Below are positions 34,929 through 44,738 of a stretch of DNA of 64,000 nucleotides, piece by piece. Origin of the DNA: Thiobacillus sp. 63-78 (lineage in GTDB: Bacteria > Pseudomonadota > Gammaproteobacteria > Burkholderiales > Thiobacillaceae); assembly GCA_001899765.1 (NCBI GenBank), contig MKWM01000017.1, forward strand, positions 1 to 64,000, given 5' to 3'. Within the stretch, counting starts at the first letter, position 1. The number at the start of each line of letters is the position of its first letter. The notes beneath the pieces were generated by a model. The model was given only the letters and a program-made list of their open reading frames with translations, was not told the origin of the DNA and ran no database searches. A program made the translations under genes and the position numbers.

Positions 34929-35516
34929 ATGACACACCCGCTGAACATGACCCTGATCGCCACCCTGCTTGTCGCCAGCGGCGCGGCGCAGGCCGGCCCC
35001 GGCCGTTACGACGCTGATGGCTTCGTCACCCGCGCCCGGGTGATTTCGAGCACACCGATCTACGACACGATCAACGAACCGCGTCGCGAGTGCTGGACCG
35101 AAACTGTCGGCTACGAGACCCGCAGCTACCGGCAAGGAAACGGTGGTGGCGGTGCGATTCTCGGCGCCATCGCCGGCGGCCTGCTCGGTTCAACCGTCGG
35201 CAAGGGCGATGGCCGGGTCGCCGCCGCTGCCGTGGGCGCGGCTACCGGCGCCGTGGTAGGCGACCGCTGGAATGGCAATGGCGGTACGCGTTACGAGGAA
35301 ACGCGCCCGCGTCAGGTCGAGCGTTGCCAGGTACAGGACAACTATCGCCAGGTGCTCAACGGCTACGACGTGCGCTACCGTTTCGAGGGACGCGAATACC
35401 GCACGCGTCTGCCCTACGATCCCGGCAAATGGCTGACGCTGAACGGAAACTTTTCGGTGGCCGATGGCCCGCGCCGCTCCCGCTGGAACGACGATCGCGA
35501 CGACTGGAACGATTGA
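34929..35516 (+). CDS. Exported glycine-zipper 2TM protein
   Basis: A 195-residue envelope protein. A signal peptide ends near residue 21 (SGAAQA); an AAGGAG-type ribosome-binding site precedes the start. Residues about 74-112 form a glycine zipper of two hydrophobic halves (GGGGAILGAIAGGLLGSTVG and AAAAVGAATGAVVGD), the Rick_17kDa/YMGG-like signature that lets such proteins insert into or associate with the outer membrane. Two cysteines (RRECWTE and ERCQVQD) flank the zipper and could form a disulfide. The C-terminus is Arg/Asp/Trp-rich (WNDDRDDWND). Molecular role unknown. Confidence 0.82.
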   Translation: MTHPLNMTLIATLLVASGAAQAGPGRYDADGFVTRARVISSTPIYDTINEPRRECWTETVGYETRSYRQGNGGGGAILGAIAGGLLGSTVGKGDGRVAAAAVGAATGAVVGDRWNGNGGTRYEETRPRQVERCQVQDNYRQVLNGYDVRYRFEGREYRTRLPYDPGKWLTLNGNFSVADGPRRSRWNDDRDDWND

Positions 35517-35555
35517 CGCCCATTCACCCACCCCAATCTGTAAAGGAGTACGACC

Positions 35556-35927
35556 ATGTTACGCAACCTGTTGATTGCCGGTGTACTGCTCACCGCCTCC
35601 GGCGCCAGCTTTGCCCATGACGGCGGCTATGGCTACGGCCGCGTGGTATCCGTCGAACCGCGCTTCACCATTTCGTTCGGTACGTACCGGCCCGATGGGT
35701 TTCAGGTGCTGTACGAATCCGGCGGCTACCGCTACCGGACCTATACCTCGTACTATCCCGGACCCCGCATCGTTCTGCCGCCGCCTTATCGGGTCGAACG
35801 TGTGTATTACCGCGATTACGGGTGGGACCGCGGTGACCGCGGCTGGGATCGCCGTCGCGGTGACAGACATGACTGGCGCGACGAGCGTCGGGGCCCCCGC
35901 CACGGACACCGCCGCCACGACGATTGA
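35556..35927 (+). CDS. Small exported Tyr/Gly- and Arg-rich protein
   Basis: A 123-residue predicted periplasmic or surface protein of unknown function. AAAGGAG lies a few bases before the ATG and the signal peptide ends at about residue 20 (SGASFA). The mature protein has a Tyr/Gly/Pro-rich part (GGYRYRTYTSYYPGPR) and an Arg/Asp/His-rich tail with repeated DRG and RR units, ending GHRRHDD. It is the third gene in the cluster downstream of the OmpR-like site, 39 bp after the glycine-zipper gene, and shares the charged tail with both. Confidence 0.7.
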   Translation: MLRNLLIAGVLLTASGASFAHDGGYGYGRVVSVEPRFTISFGTYRPDGFQVLYESGGYRYRTYTSYYPGPRIVLPPPYRVERVYYRDYGWDRGDRGWDRRRGDRHDWRDERRGPRHGHRRHDD

Positions 35928-35957
35928 CCCGCGTGGCCAGCCCCGCAACCGGCCGCA

Positions 35958-37838
35958 TCAGATTTCCACCCGGGAGCCGAGTTCGATCACCCTGTTCGCA
36001 GGCAGATTGAAATACTCCACTGCACTGCCCGCATTGCGCGACAGCCAGCGGAACAACTGCTCACGCCAGTTCGACAACCCGCTTTCCATGGTCGAACTGG
36101 GCACGACGGTTTCGCGGCTCAGAAAATATGAGGTCTGCATCGGCTCGAACTCCAGGCCGAATTGCGGCCCCAGTCCCTCGAGCGCGGCGGGCACATCGGG
36201 GCGGTTCTTGAAACCGAAAGTGAGCGTGACGGCGTAGGCTTCGTTGCCCAGCGGTTCCACCCGCATGCGGTCCTCGAACGGCACCCAGGGTTCACTCTTG
36301 ATCCTGACGGTGAGGAATACCAGCCGCTCATGCAGCACCCGGTTGTGATTCAGATTGTGCAACAGCGCATGCGGCACCGCGTGGGCGCTGGCATTGAGAA
36401 ATACCGCCGTGCCCGGGACCCGCGTCGGCGGATGAGCCATCAATCCAGCGAGGAAATCCGTCAGCGGGATGTCGGACACACCGAGGCGTTCGAGCAGGCT
36501 GCGCCGCCCGCGTACCCAGGTCAGCATGACAATGAGAACCAGACTGCCCAGCGCCAGAGGAAACCAGCCGCCTTCCCTGATTTTCAGCAGGCTCGATGAA
36601 AAGAACGCGATATCGATCAGCAGGAACACGACGGTCGCCGCGAGGCTGCTGAACAACCCGTATCCCCATCCGTAATGAATGATGAAGAAGGCAAGCAAGG
36701 TCGTCACCAGCATGGTTCCGGTCACGGCCAGTCCGTACGCCGCGGCGAGGCGGTCCGATCCGCCAAAGCCCGCGACCACTCCCACCACCAGCACGAACAA
36801 CAGCCAGTTGACGACCGGGATGTAAATTTGCCCGAATGCCTTGGACGACGTTTGCACCACCTGCATGCGTGGCAGGTAGCCCAGCTGGATGGCCTGACGC
36901 GTGAGCGAGAACGCGCCGGTCAACGTCGCCTGGGCGGCGATGACGGTGGCGGTGGTCGCCAGCAGCACCATGGGATAGAGCGCCCACGCCGGATAAAGCA
37001 GGAAGAACGGATTGTGGCTGGCCGCGGGCACGCGGGACAGTAAGGCCCCCTGCCCCAGATAATTCAGCACCAGCGCGGGAAACACCAGGCCATACCAGGC
37101 CAGCCGGATCGGTGCCCGACCGAAATGTCCCATGTCGGCATATAACGCTTCCGCGCCCGTGAAGGCCAGCAGCACGGCTCCCAGCACCACGAACGATGCA
37201 AAACCATGCTGGGTGAGGAACCACCACGCATGCTCCGGATGTAGCGCGGCAAGGACTTGCGGGTGCTGGGCGATCTGGTAACCCCCCCCGGCGGCCAACA
37301 CGACGAACCAGATCACCGCGACAGGGCCGAACCAGGCCCCCACGCTCGCCGTCCCATGCTGCTGCATGAAAAACAGTCCGGTCAGCACGCCAATGGCAAG
37401 CGGCACCACATAAGGCTCGAAAACATGGGTTTCGACCGACAGCCCTTCGACCGCCGACAGCACCGAAATCGCGGGGGTCAGTACGGCATCGCCATAGAAC
37501 AGCGCAGCACCCACCAGACCGGCCAGCGTGACCATGCGCAAGGCGCGCGGCCGTTCCGCTACGGCCTGTTTCGCCAGCGCAAGCAGCGCCATGATGCCGC
37601 CTTCGCCATGGTTATCGGCACGCAGCACCAGCAGCACGTATTTCAGCGACACCACCAGCATCAATGCCCAGAAAATCGCCGACGCCGCACCCAGTACGGT
37701 TTCGGGCCCGGCCGGAATACCGTGGTTCGGGCTCAGGGTCTCCTTGAGGGCGTAGAGGGGGCTCGTTCCGATATCACCATAGACAACGCCGAGCGCGGCG
37801 ATGGTCAGGGCTGCACGGCTGTGTGTATCGGCTTCCAT
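35958..37838 (-). CDS. kup: Potassium uptake protein Kup
   Basis: Inner-membrane low-affinity potassium transporter, probably a proton symporter, 626 residues. About 12 membrane helices cover residues 10-430 and a soluble C-terminal domain the rest. The family signature starts the protein (LGVVYGDIGTSPLYALKETL) and continues with RADNHGEGGIMALLAL and GDAVLTPAISVLSAVEG. Length and layout match E. coli Kup (622). It converges on the exported-protein cluster and is followed upstream by fpr on the same strand. Confidence 0.95.
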   Translation of the reverse strand: MEADTHSRAALTIAALGVVYGDIGTSPLYALKETLSPNHGIPAGPETVLGAASAIFWALMLVVSLKYVLLVLRADNHGEGGIMALLALAKQAVAERPRALRMVTLAGLVGAALFYGDAVLTPAISVLSAVEGLSVETHVFEPYVVPLAIGVLTGLFFMQQHGTASVGAWFGPVAVIWFVVLAAGGGYQIAQHPQVLAALHPEHAWWFLTQHGFASFVVLGAVLLAFTGAEALYADMGHFGRAPIRLAWYGLVFPALVLNYLGQGALLSRVPAASHNPFFLLYPAWALYPMVLLATTATVIAAQATLTGAFSLTRQAIQLGYLPRMQVVQTSSKAFGQIYIPVVNWLLFVLVVGVVAGFGGSDRLAAAYGLAVTGTMLVTTLLAFFIIHYGWGYGLFSSLAATVVFLLIDIAFFSSSLLKIREGGWFPLALGSLVLIVMLTWVRGRRSLLERLGVSDIPLTDFLAGLMAHPPTRVPGTAVFLNASAHAVPHALLHNLNHNRVLHERLVFLTVRIKSEPWVPFEDRMRVEPLGNEAYAVTLTFGFKNRPDVPAALEGLGPQFGLEFEPMQTSYFLSRETVVPSSTMESGLSNWREQLFRWLSRNAGSAVEYFNLPANRVIELGSRVEI

Positions 37839-37882
37839 GCAGCGGGCGACAGCAATGTCGGAAAAGAACTGAAGGCGGCAGC

Positions 37883-38629
37883 CTATTCGTGGTGGACGAC
37901 GAAAGCCACTTCGGTGGTGAAGTTGCCGACGCCGCGGTGGTTGGTCGGCGTCCAGCCTGTGTCCTTGAGGTAATGCGTCAATTCGCGCGTCATCGCGGGG
38001 TTGCCACAGATCATCACGCGGTCGTGTTCCGGAGCGGGCGCGGGCAGGCCAAGACGCTGCGACAACGCCCCCGTGCGGAACAGATCGCCGCCGCGTTCCG
38101 GCGTGGCAAACGGCTCGCGCGTCACCGTGGGCACAAAATACAGTTGCGGATTGTCCATGGACTCGATTTCGGCGCGATAAGCCAGTTCAGGCACGGTGCG
38201 TACCGAATGCACCAGCACCACGCTTTCATAGCGGGCATAGAGTTCGGGATCGCGGATCAGGCTCATGAACGGTGCAAGCCCGGTGCCGGTGGCCAGCAGA
38301 TAGAGGGTGCGGCCGGGCAGGACGTGATTGAGCGTGAGTGAACCGGTGGCCTTGCTGTTGACCCAGACGCTGTCGCCCGGACGGATGCTGACCAGATGGC
38401 TGGTCAACGGGCCGTCCGGTACGTGGATGCTCAGAAACTCCAGGTGGTCGCGATCGGCCGTGGAAACAATGGAATACGCGCGCGCAACCAATTTGCCTTC
38501 GCGTTTCAGGCCGATGGTGACGAATTCGCCATTTTCGAATAAAAAATCCTGCGGACGGCTCAGGGTGAAACTGAATGTTTTGTCCGACCATGGACGGACC
38601 GACTGCACCGTCTGTTCACTGTAAGGCAT
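37883..38629 (-). CDS. fpr: Ferredoxin/flavodoxin-NADP reductase
   Basis: FAD enzyme that moves electrons between NADPH and ferredoxin or flavodoxin, 248 residues. FAD-binding motif RAYSIVSTADRDHLEF (RxYS) and the NADP-binding region LLATGTGLAPFMSLIRDP are clear; the C-terminus GVGNFTTEVAFVVHHE is the typical end of bacterial subclass I enzymes (FxxExYxxH-like). Homologues protect against oxidative stress and supply iron-sulfur assembly. It is preceded by a perfect 11-bp stem-loop at 38657-38694. Confidence 0.93.
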   Translation of the reverse strand: MPYSEQTVQSVRPWSDKTFSFTLSRPQDFLFENGEFVTIGLKREGKLVARAYSIVSTADRDHLEFLSIHVPDGPLTSHLVSIRPGDSVWVNSKATGSLTLNHVLPGRTLYLLATGTGLAPFMSLIRDPELYARYESVVLVHSVRTVPELAYRAEIESMDNPQLYFVPTVTREPFATPERGGDLFRTGALSQRLGLPAPAPEHDRVMICGNPAMTRELTHYLKDTGWTPTNHRGVGNFTTEVAFVVHHE

Positions 38630-38656
38630 GCTGCGTGCTCCATTTGATAACCGGCC

Positions 38657-38694
38657 GCAATCTTGCCATGCCGCATGATGGCAGGCAAGATTGC
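38657..38694. repeat. Stem-loop between cca and fpr
   Basis: GCAATCTTGCC (38657-38667) and GGCAAGATTGC (38684-38694) are perfect 11-bp arms, and the loop contains a further TGCCAT/ATGGCA pairing. On the minus strand it lies downstream of cca and about 28 bp upstream of the fpr start. It may end the cca transcript (no T-run follows) or act on fpr. Confidence 0.55.
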
Positions 38695-38779
38695 TGAATG
38701 CATGGCCTGATCATGAAAAGTCATCGAAGACCAGGTACGTTGCCTGGCATTGGGGTCCGATTCACGCCATTCGGCACCC

Positions 38780-39997
38780 TCATCCTGCGCGCTCCCGCCA
38801 CACCGCCACGGCCTCGACGCGTGCCTGGAAGATCGCTTCCCGTATCCGCGCAGGCGCCGCGCGTCGCGCCACCCCGGCAGCATCGATGGATTGCGCCGCC
38901 TGCAACGCCCGCCGCAGATAACCCGGAGCGGGAAACGCTTGATCCTCGTAGCCGGGCCGGCCCCGGAAATCGCATTCGCAGGCCTGCAGGAATGCCTCGA
39001 AACGATCAGGGCGGCGGAAGGCATCGACCCGTTCCAGAAGTTCGATCAGCGTTCCGGAACGCAATTCCAGCGCGCGATGGACGTTGCCATGGTCACGCGC
39101 CACCGCGACAGCGAGATCCCGGCATTCGATCGGCACCCGCAGGCGCGCACTCAGCGTCCGCACCAGTTCGACGCTTCTGGCTTCGTGGCCATGATGTGTC
39201 GGCCACCGTTCGGCCGGGGTGGCGCCCTTGCCGAGGTCATGCGTCAACGCGGCAAAGCGCACGGGCAGGCTCATACCCTGCCGCGCCGCCCAGTCGATGA
39301 CGAGCATGACGTGAACGCCCGTATCGATTTCGGGATGGTACCGTGGGGGTTGCGGCACACCGAACAGGCGGTCGATTTCGGGAAGCAGCCGTGCCAGCGC
39401 GCCGCAGTCGCGCAGCACCTGAATCATGCGCGAGGGCCGGGCTTCCATCAGGCCGCGCGCGATTTCCTGCCATACCCGTTCCGGTACCAGCGCATCGATT
39501 TCGCCGCTGCCCACCATCTGCCGCATCAGCCTGGCGGTTTCCGGTGCCACCGTAAATTCGGTGAAACGCGCGGCAAAACGCGCAACCCGCAAAATCCGCA
39601 CGGGATCCTCGGCGAAGGCTTCACTCACGTGGCGAAAGACTTTTTCCGTCAGATCGCGCTGGCCACCCCAGGGATCGACCAGCATGCCGGACTCGTCCTC
39701 GGCGATGGCATTGATGGTGAGGTCGCGCCGGCGCAGATCCTCGTCCAGCGTGACCCCCGGGGCGGCATGAACGTTGAAGCCCCTGTAGCCCGACCCCGAT
39801 TTGCGCTCGGTGCGCGCGAGCGCGTATTCCTCGTGGGTTTCCGGGTGCAGGAAGACCGGAAAGTCCCTGCCGACCGGCTGGTAGCCCAGTGCAAGCATCT
39901 CCTCCGGCGTCGCGCCGACGACGACGTGATCGCGATCGGTCACCGGCAGGCCCAGCAGCCGGTCGCGCACAGCGCCGCCGACGATATAGGTTTTCAT
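38780..39997 (-). CDS. cca: Multifunctional CCA-adding enzyme
   Basis: tRNA nucleotidyltransferase that adds or repairs the 3' CCA end, 405 residues. The N-terminus [19 protein letters not shown] and the blocks [20 protein letters not shown] and [15 protein letters not shown] follow E. coli Cca nearly residue by residue. The C-terminal half has an HD domain ([12 protein letters not shown]), giving the multifunctional class with phosphodiesterase and phosphatase activity. I used the ATG at 39997; the gene begins 16 bp after the NDUFA9-like gene ends. Confidence 0.95.
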   Translation of the reverse strand: MKTYIVGGAVRDRLLGLPVTDRDHVVVGATPEEMLALGYQPVGRDFPVFLHPETHEEYALARTERKSGSGYRGFNVHAAPGVTLDEDLRRRDLTINAIAEDESGMLVDPWGGQRDLTEKVFRHVSEAFAEDPVRILRVARFAARFTEFTVAPETARLMRQMVGSGEIDALVPERVWQEIARGLMEARPSRMIQVLRDCGALARLLPEIDRLFGVPQPPRYHPEIDTGVHVMLVIDWAARQGMSLPVRFAALTHDLGKGATPAERWPTHHGHEARSVELVRTLSARLRVPIECRDLAVAVARDHGNVHRALELRSGTLIELLERVDAFRRPDRFEAFLQACECDFRGRPGYEDQAFPAPGYLRRALQAAQSIDAAGVARRAAPARIREAIFQARVEAVAVWRERAG

Positions 39998-40013
39998 GGC
40001 GGCGCAGCGGTTC

Positions 40014-41051
40014 TCAACGGCGGGCGTTTTCCCGGTAATCCTCGTACCGCGCGCGCGGCGTGTCGGCGCGCAGATATTCGGGGGCAATGGCTTCAAGCGA
40101 GGCCGGCTGGAAATCGAACACGGGCGGCCATCCGCCGCGGCACACGTTGTCCGTGCACAGGGCGTAGTAGTTGTCGCGTGTCATGAGCTTCCTGCCGGGC
40201 TTGAATTCCATTGCCCAGGCCTGAAAATACGACGCCCATTTGCCCAGTGGAATAATGCCGCGCGGCTTGCCGATGACCTCGCCGACATAGGCCACCAGTT
40301 CCTGCAGGGTGTAGGTATTGGGACCGCACAACTCGTAGGTCTGGCCGTAGGTGGCGGGGTTGTCCAGGCTGTCGGCGAAGGCGCGCGCGACATCCTCGAC
40401 ATGCACCGGGGCAAAGCGGCTGCCGGCGGAAGCGAGCGGCAGGACCGGCGACATCCTGAGCAGACGTGAAAACATCGAGAGAAAGGAATCGCCGCGACCG
40501 AAGATGACCGACGGCCGGAAGAGCGTGACATTGAGGTCGTAGCCGCGGATGAATTTGGGGCCATTGAGATACCAGTTCTCATGCTGGCTGTGGCGCATGG
40601 CGGCTTCACGCACCAGCGCTTCGGCAATCCCCTTGGAACGCTGGTAAGCGGAACGGGAATTCGGGTCGGCACCCAGCGCACTCATATGCAGCAGGCGCTG
40701 GACGCCTGATTGGCCGCAAGCATGAATGACCTTGCGCGGCAACTCGACATGGACCTTCTGGAAGTCGCCGCGACGGGCGCTCGGCAGGTCGATGCGTCCG
40801 ATTTTACTTTCGTGAAGGATCCCGACCAGATTGATGACCGCATCCATGCCGCGAAAATGCTGGATCAGCTCCGGCTGGTCATGCACGTTGGCCTCGACCA
40901 CTTCCACCGTGGGCAGCAGGATCAGTTCCTTGGCCATTTCGCGACGGCGGGACAGCACGCGAACCTCGAGGCCGCGCGCAGCAAGCTGGCTGACGAGCCG
41001 GGTCCCGACAAATCCGGAGCCGCCGAGAATGCAGATGCGTTCGATCTTCAT
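40014..41051 (-). CDS. NDUFA9-like NAD(P)-binding SDR protein
   Basis: Atypical short-chain dehydrogenase of 345 residues, like the complex I accessory subunit NDUFA9 and bacterial homologues. The dinucleotide fold opens with [27 protein letters not shown] and [20 protein letters not shown] (YxxxK) follow, then [14 protein letters not shown]. The bacterial role is not settled; it may bind NADPH as a structural or quinone-related factor. The gene order slt, this gene, cca is common in Betaproteobacteria. It ends 16 bp before cca. Confidence 0.85.
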   Translation of the reverse strand: MKIERICILGGSGFVGTRLVSQLAARGLEVRVLSRRREMAKELILLPTVEVVEANVHDQPELIQHFRGMDAVINLVGILHESKIGRIDLPSARRGDFQKVHVELPRKVIHACGQSGVQRLLHMSALGADPNSRSAYQRSKGIAEALVREAAMRHSQHENWYLNGPKFIRGYDLNVTLFRPSVIFGRGDSFLSMFSRLLRMSPVLPLASAGSRFAPVHVEDVARAFADSLDNPATYGQTYELCGPNTYTLQELVAYVGEVIGKPRGIIPLGKWASYFQAWAMEFKPGRKLMTRDNYYALCTDNVCRGGWPPVFDFQPASLEAIAPEYLRADTPRARYEDYRENARR

Positions 41052-41095
41052 GGTGAATGGTTGAGAAGGGTTCCGTATATAAGGCGATACTGATT

Positions 41096-43057
41096 CTAAT
41101 CGTCCGGACGTTCAACTTCCAGCGACGTGTCCGGATCGGGTGTCGGCGTGACCGGCATGGCACGCGGAGGCACCACGCCAAGCCGATCTTTCAGCAGGAC
41201 CGAAGGCTGTCCAAAACGCTCCGCGTAATGCATGGCGTTGCTCATGACTTTCTTCACATAGTCACGCGTTTCGGCAAAGGGGATCGATTCGATGTAAATG
41301 GCGGCTTCCATCGGGCGGGCATCGCGCCAGCGCTGTGCCCGCCCGGGGCCGGCATTGTAGGCGGCGGTGGCCAGCACGGGAGAGCCGTCCAGCATGGTCT
41401 GCACGTGTTTCAGATAGTACGCGCCAAACTGGATGTTCCTGGCGGGATCGTGCATCTCGCCCACGTGGAAGCGCTTGAATCCGAGCCGCTGCGCGATCCA
41501 GCGCGCGGTCGCCGGCATGATCTGCATCAGGCCGGAGGCGCCGACGCTCGACTGCGCGACGTTGACGAAGCGGCTTTCCTGCCGCATCAGGCCATACACC
41601 CAGGCTTCATCGATGCCATTTTCCCGCGCGGCCTGTCGAGCCAGCTCGCGGTAAGGGGTCAGGAAACGCAGTTCGAAATCGTGCAGTTCGCGGGTACGTT
41701 CAGCCGTGTTGATGGCGCTGTCATACCATTCCATGCGCCGGGCGAGCTCGGCTGCCGCCAGCAGTTGCGGGTCGGAGAAATCGCGGATCGTCCAGTTCCA
41801 TTCCTGTCTGGCATCGTCGCGCAAGCCAAGCCCGTACAACGCGACGGCGCGCGCGATACCCGGCTGCCGGGCGATGGCCTCCACGTCGTCGCCCCCGGTT
41901 TTGACCTTGGCGACGGGCGCCTGCATGACGGGTCCGAGTTCTTCCTGGGCCAACTGGCTGTAGTAGCCGTAATCACGCGACAACGCCAGAAAAATGGCAT
42001 TGGCGGCGGGATGTTTGCCGCTTGCCTGCAAGGCGCGCGCACGCCAGTACCGCCACACGGGCTGCTCACGGACATCGTCACGCATGTTTCCCATCGCCTG
42101 CTGCGCGGCTTTCCAGTCGCCCGCACGCAGCGCTGCCCGCGTCCACCATTCGCGCTGATAATCGCTGACGGCCACATCGCCCGCCTGCTTGAACCATTCC
42201 AGCGCAACCGTTTCATGACGGCGCGCGGCCCAGGTCGCGAGGCGCGCCCAGGCCGCACGCAAATCCAGCGGGTTGAGTTGCGATGCCCACTTGCCCAACG
42301 CCTGCTCCGCCTGGGCCGAGTCGCGCCGGGCCAGCTGGTCGAAGGCATAGAGCATGATTTCCCGGTCGCCGCGTCGGGCCGGATCAAGGCCACCCGCATT
42401 CAGCACGCGTGCCGGATCGCGGGCGGCCTGATCCAACAAGGCTGCGGACGGGCGTTGCGCTTCGGGCAGGAGAGTGGCGACCGCCCTGGCCACATTGAGA
42501 TTGCCCGCCTCGAGCGCCAGGCGGAAGCGGCGCCAGAGGTCTTCTCCTCCGATCAAGCCGGCTGCGATCAGTTGTGTGAACAGGGGGGTGCAGGTCGACG
42601 GCATGTCGCGCCCGGTGAACCACAAGGACACCGCCTCGCGCTCATGGCTGCGATTGCCCTGCGCCCATTCCGCGCGATAGGCATAGCATTGAAGCGCCAC
42701 ATCGGGTTTGGCCAGTCGCGGATACTCCGCCAGCAATACCGGCCAGGCTTCTCGCGCACCGAGCGATTTCAGCCAGTCGGCACGCAGGATTTCGGCCAGC
42801 CGGCTACCCGGATAGCGGGCCAGAAAGTCCTTGATGCGGCCATCGTCCGTGCGGCGCTCCAGCATCAGACGCCAGTATTCGACATAGGGCGTCAAAACAT
42901 GATCGGCCGGAATCTTGCGGGCGGCACGTTCCAGTTCCGGGAGCTTGCGCGCTGCATAGGCCTGCTGCGCCTGTTTCACCGCGGCATCGCCTGGCGCCGC
43001 CCAGACGGCCGTCGCTGCCAGTGCCGTCAACAAGAAAAAAAGAAGGGTTCGAAGCAT
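41096..43057 (-). CDS. slt: Soluble lytic murein transglycosylase
   Basis: Periplasmic muramidase-like enzyme that cleaves peptidoglycan with formation of 1,6-anhydroMurNAc, 653 residues. The ATG at 43057 gives a signal peptide (MLRTLLFFLLTALAATAVWA). The first 430 residues form the alpha-helical U-ring; the catalytic domain near residues 470-620 has GLMRQESRFVN (catalytic Glu), SSVGASGLMQIMPATA and LATAAYNAGPGRAQRW, all SLT-family signatures. Its products feed the cell-wall recycling steps that AmgK and MurU represent elsewhere in the window. Confidence 0.94.
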   Translation of the reverse strand: MLRTLLFFLLTALAATAVWAAPGDAAVKQAQQAYAARKLPELERAARKIPADHVLTPYVEYWRLMLERRTDDGRIKDFLARYPGSRLAEILRADWLKSLGAREAWPVLLAEYPRLAKPDVALQCYAYRAEWAQGNRSHEREAVSLWFTGRDMPSTCTPLFTQLIAAGLIGGEDLWRRFRLALEAGNLNVARAVATLLPEAQRPSAALLDQAARDPARVLNAGGLDPARRGDREIMLYAFDQLARRDSAQAEQALGKWASQLNPLDLRAAWARLATWAARRHETVALEWFKQAGDVAVSDYQREWWTRAALRAGDWKAAQQAMGNMRDDVREQPVWRYWRARALQASGKHPAANAIFLALSRDYGYYSQLAQEELGPVMQAPVAKVKTGGDDVEAIARQPGIARAVALYGLGLRDDARQEWNWTIRDFSDPQLLAAAELARRMEWYDSAINTAERTRELHDFELRFLTPYRELARQAARENGIDEAWVYGLMRQESRFVNVAQSSVGASGLMQIMPATARWIAQRLGFKRFHVGEMHDPARNIQFGAYYLKHVQTMLDGSPVLATAAYNAGPGRAQRWRDARPMEAAIYIESIPFAETRDYVKKVMSNAMHYAERFGQPSVLLKDRLGVVPPRAMPVTPTPDPDTSLEVERPDD

Positions 43058-43140
43058 CGTACGAGGGTAACACGCAGCCGCCATGAGCCATCCGGCCAGA
43101 ATCGGGATGACCGCCGCGCATCCCGCTCATCCCACGACAA

Positions 43141-44658
43141 TCAGGCGAGAAACAGTTTGTAGGCCGGATTGCGGGATTCGTCCCGGTAGCGGTAACCCAG
43201 TTCGTCCAGAAATTTCTGGAAACGGGGTTTTTCCTTTTCCGGCACCTGAATGCCGACCAGCACGCGGCCGTAATCGGCGCCGTGATTGCGGTAATGAAAC
43301 AGGCTGATGTTCCAGCCGCGGCTCATGCTCTGCAGGAATTGCATCAACGCGCCCGGGCGCTCCGGAAATTCGAAACGGTACAGCACCTCGTTGACCGCCT
43401 CGGGCGCCCGCCCGCCGACCAGGTGGCGGATGTGCAGCTTGGCCATTTCGTTATCCGTCAAATCGACCGCCTCCAGCCCATGGCGCTGCAGCAACTCGAC
43501 CACGCGTTCGCCCTCGCCCACGCCCGGAACCGACAGGCCGACGAACACGCGCGCCACCTCGGGATCGGCGTAGCGATAGTTGAATTCGGTGATGTTGCGT
43601 GCGCCCAGCAGACCGCAGAAGGTCTTGAAGCTGCCCGGCGTCTCGGGGATCGTGACCGCCAGGATCGCCTCGCGTTTTTCGCCCAGCTCGGCACGTTCGG
43701 CGACATGGCGCAGACGATCGAAGTTCATGTTGGCGCCCGAGGCCACCGCCACCAGCGTCTTGCCCTTGAGCCTGTCGCCCGCGATCGCCGCCTTCATCCC
43801 GGCAATGGACAGGGCACCGGCCGGTTCCAGGATCGAACGGGTATCCTCGAACACATCCTTGATCGCCGCACAGATGGCATCGTTGTCGACCCGGATGACT
43901 TCGTCCACGTGGCGCTGCGCCAGCCTGAAAGTCTCCTTGCCTACCCGTTTGACCGCTACGCCGTCGGCGAAAATCCCCACGCGCGTCAGCGTGACGCGTT
44001 CGCCCTTGCACAACGAACGCGCCATCGCGTCGGCATCTTCGGGTTCGACGCCGACGATCTTGATTTCCGGACGCAGTCGCTTGATGTAGGCCGCCATGCC
44101 GGCGATCAGCCCGCCGCCGCCGACCGGGATATAAACCGAATGGATCGGCTCGGGGTGCTGGCGCAGCAATTCCATGGCCACCGTGCCCTGCCCGGCGATC
44201 ACGTCGGGATCGTCGTAGGGGTGGACGAAGGTGGCTCTGGATTCCCTGGCGATCCGGGTGGCGTGATCGCAGGCTTCATCGTAGTTGTCGCCGTGCAGGA
44301 TCACCTGTGCGCCGCGCGCCGCCACCGCATCGACCTTGATTTTGGGCGTGGTCGCCGGCATCACGATGGTGGCGGTCGCACCGAGTTTTTGCGCCGCCAG
44401 CGCCACGCCCTGCGCGTGGTTGCCGGCCGACGCCGCGACCACTCCGCGTGCCAGCTGCGCCGCCGTCAGCCTGGCCATCTTGTTGTAGGCGCCACGGCAC
44501 TTGAAGGAGAACACCGGCTGCAGATCCTCGCGCTTCAGCAGAATCCGGTTGTTGAGGCGGCGCGACAAATTGTGGGCCATGTCGAGCGGCGACTCCACCG
44601 CCACGTCGTAGACGCGCGAAGTGAGGATGCGTTCGAGATAATCGTCAGGTGAATTCAT
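43141..44658 (-). CDS. ilvA: Threonine ammonia-lyase, biosynthetic
   Basis: PLP enzyme converting threonine to 2-oxobutyrate, the first step to isoleucine, 505 residues. The PLP lysine lies in FSFKCRGAYNKM and the phosphate-binding glycine loop in PVGGGGLIAGM; ASAGNHAQGVALAAQ is the substrate loop. The C-terminal 180 residues form two ACT-like regulatory domains (AILAVTIPETPGSFKTFCGL and FPERPGALMQFLQSMS), so feedback control by isoleucine and valine is expected. It is divergent from rpiA with an 80-bp gap. Confidence 0.96.
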   Translation of the reverse strand: MNSPDDYLERILTSRVYDVAVESPLDMAHNLSRRLNNRILLKREDLQPVFSFKCRGAYNKMARLTAAQLARGVVAASAGNHAQGVALAAQKLGATATIVMPATTPKIKVDAVAARGAQVILHGDNYDEACDHATRIARESRATFVHPYDDPDVIAGQGTVAMELLRQHPEPIHSVYIPVGGGGLIAGMAAYIKRLRPEIKIVGVEPEDADAMARSLCKGERVTLTRVGIFADGVAVKRVGKETFRLAQRHVDEVIRVDNDAICAAIKDVFEDTRSILEPAGALSIAGMKAAIAGDRLKGKTLVAVASGANMNFDRLRHVAERAELGEKREAILAVTIPETPGSFKTFCGLLGARNITEFNYRYADPEVARVFVGLSVPGVGEGERVVELLQRHGLEAVDLTDNEMAKLHIRHLVGGRAPEAVNEVLYRFEFPERPGALMQFLQSMSRGWNISLFHYRNHGADYGRVLVGIQVPEKEKPRFQKFLDELGYRYRDESRNPAYKLFLA

Positions 44659-44738
44659 GGTGTCGGCGCGTGCGGAGTTTGTAAAAAAGGGGCGATGCCG
44701 CTATCTTAGCGGGCTGCATCGAAAACGACGAAAACATC

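Noticed and set aside
41057-43162. 701-codon open frame antisense to slt
   Set aside because: Slt on the minus strand has signal peptide and catalytic motifs; the antisense product has none and shadow-like composition.
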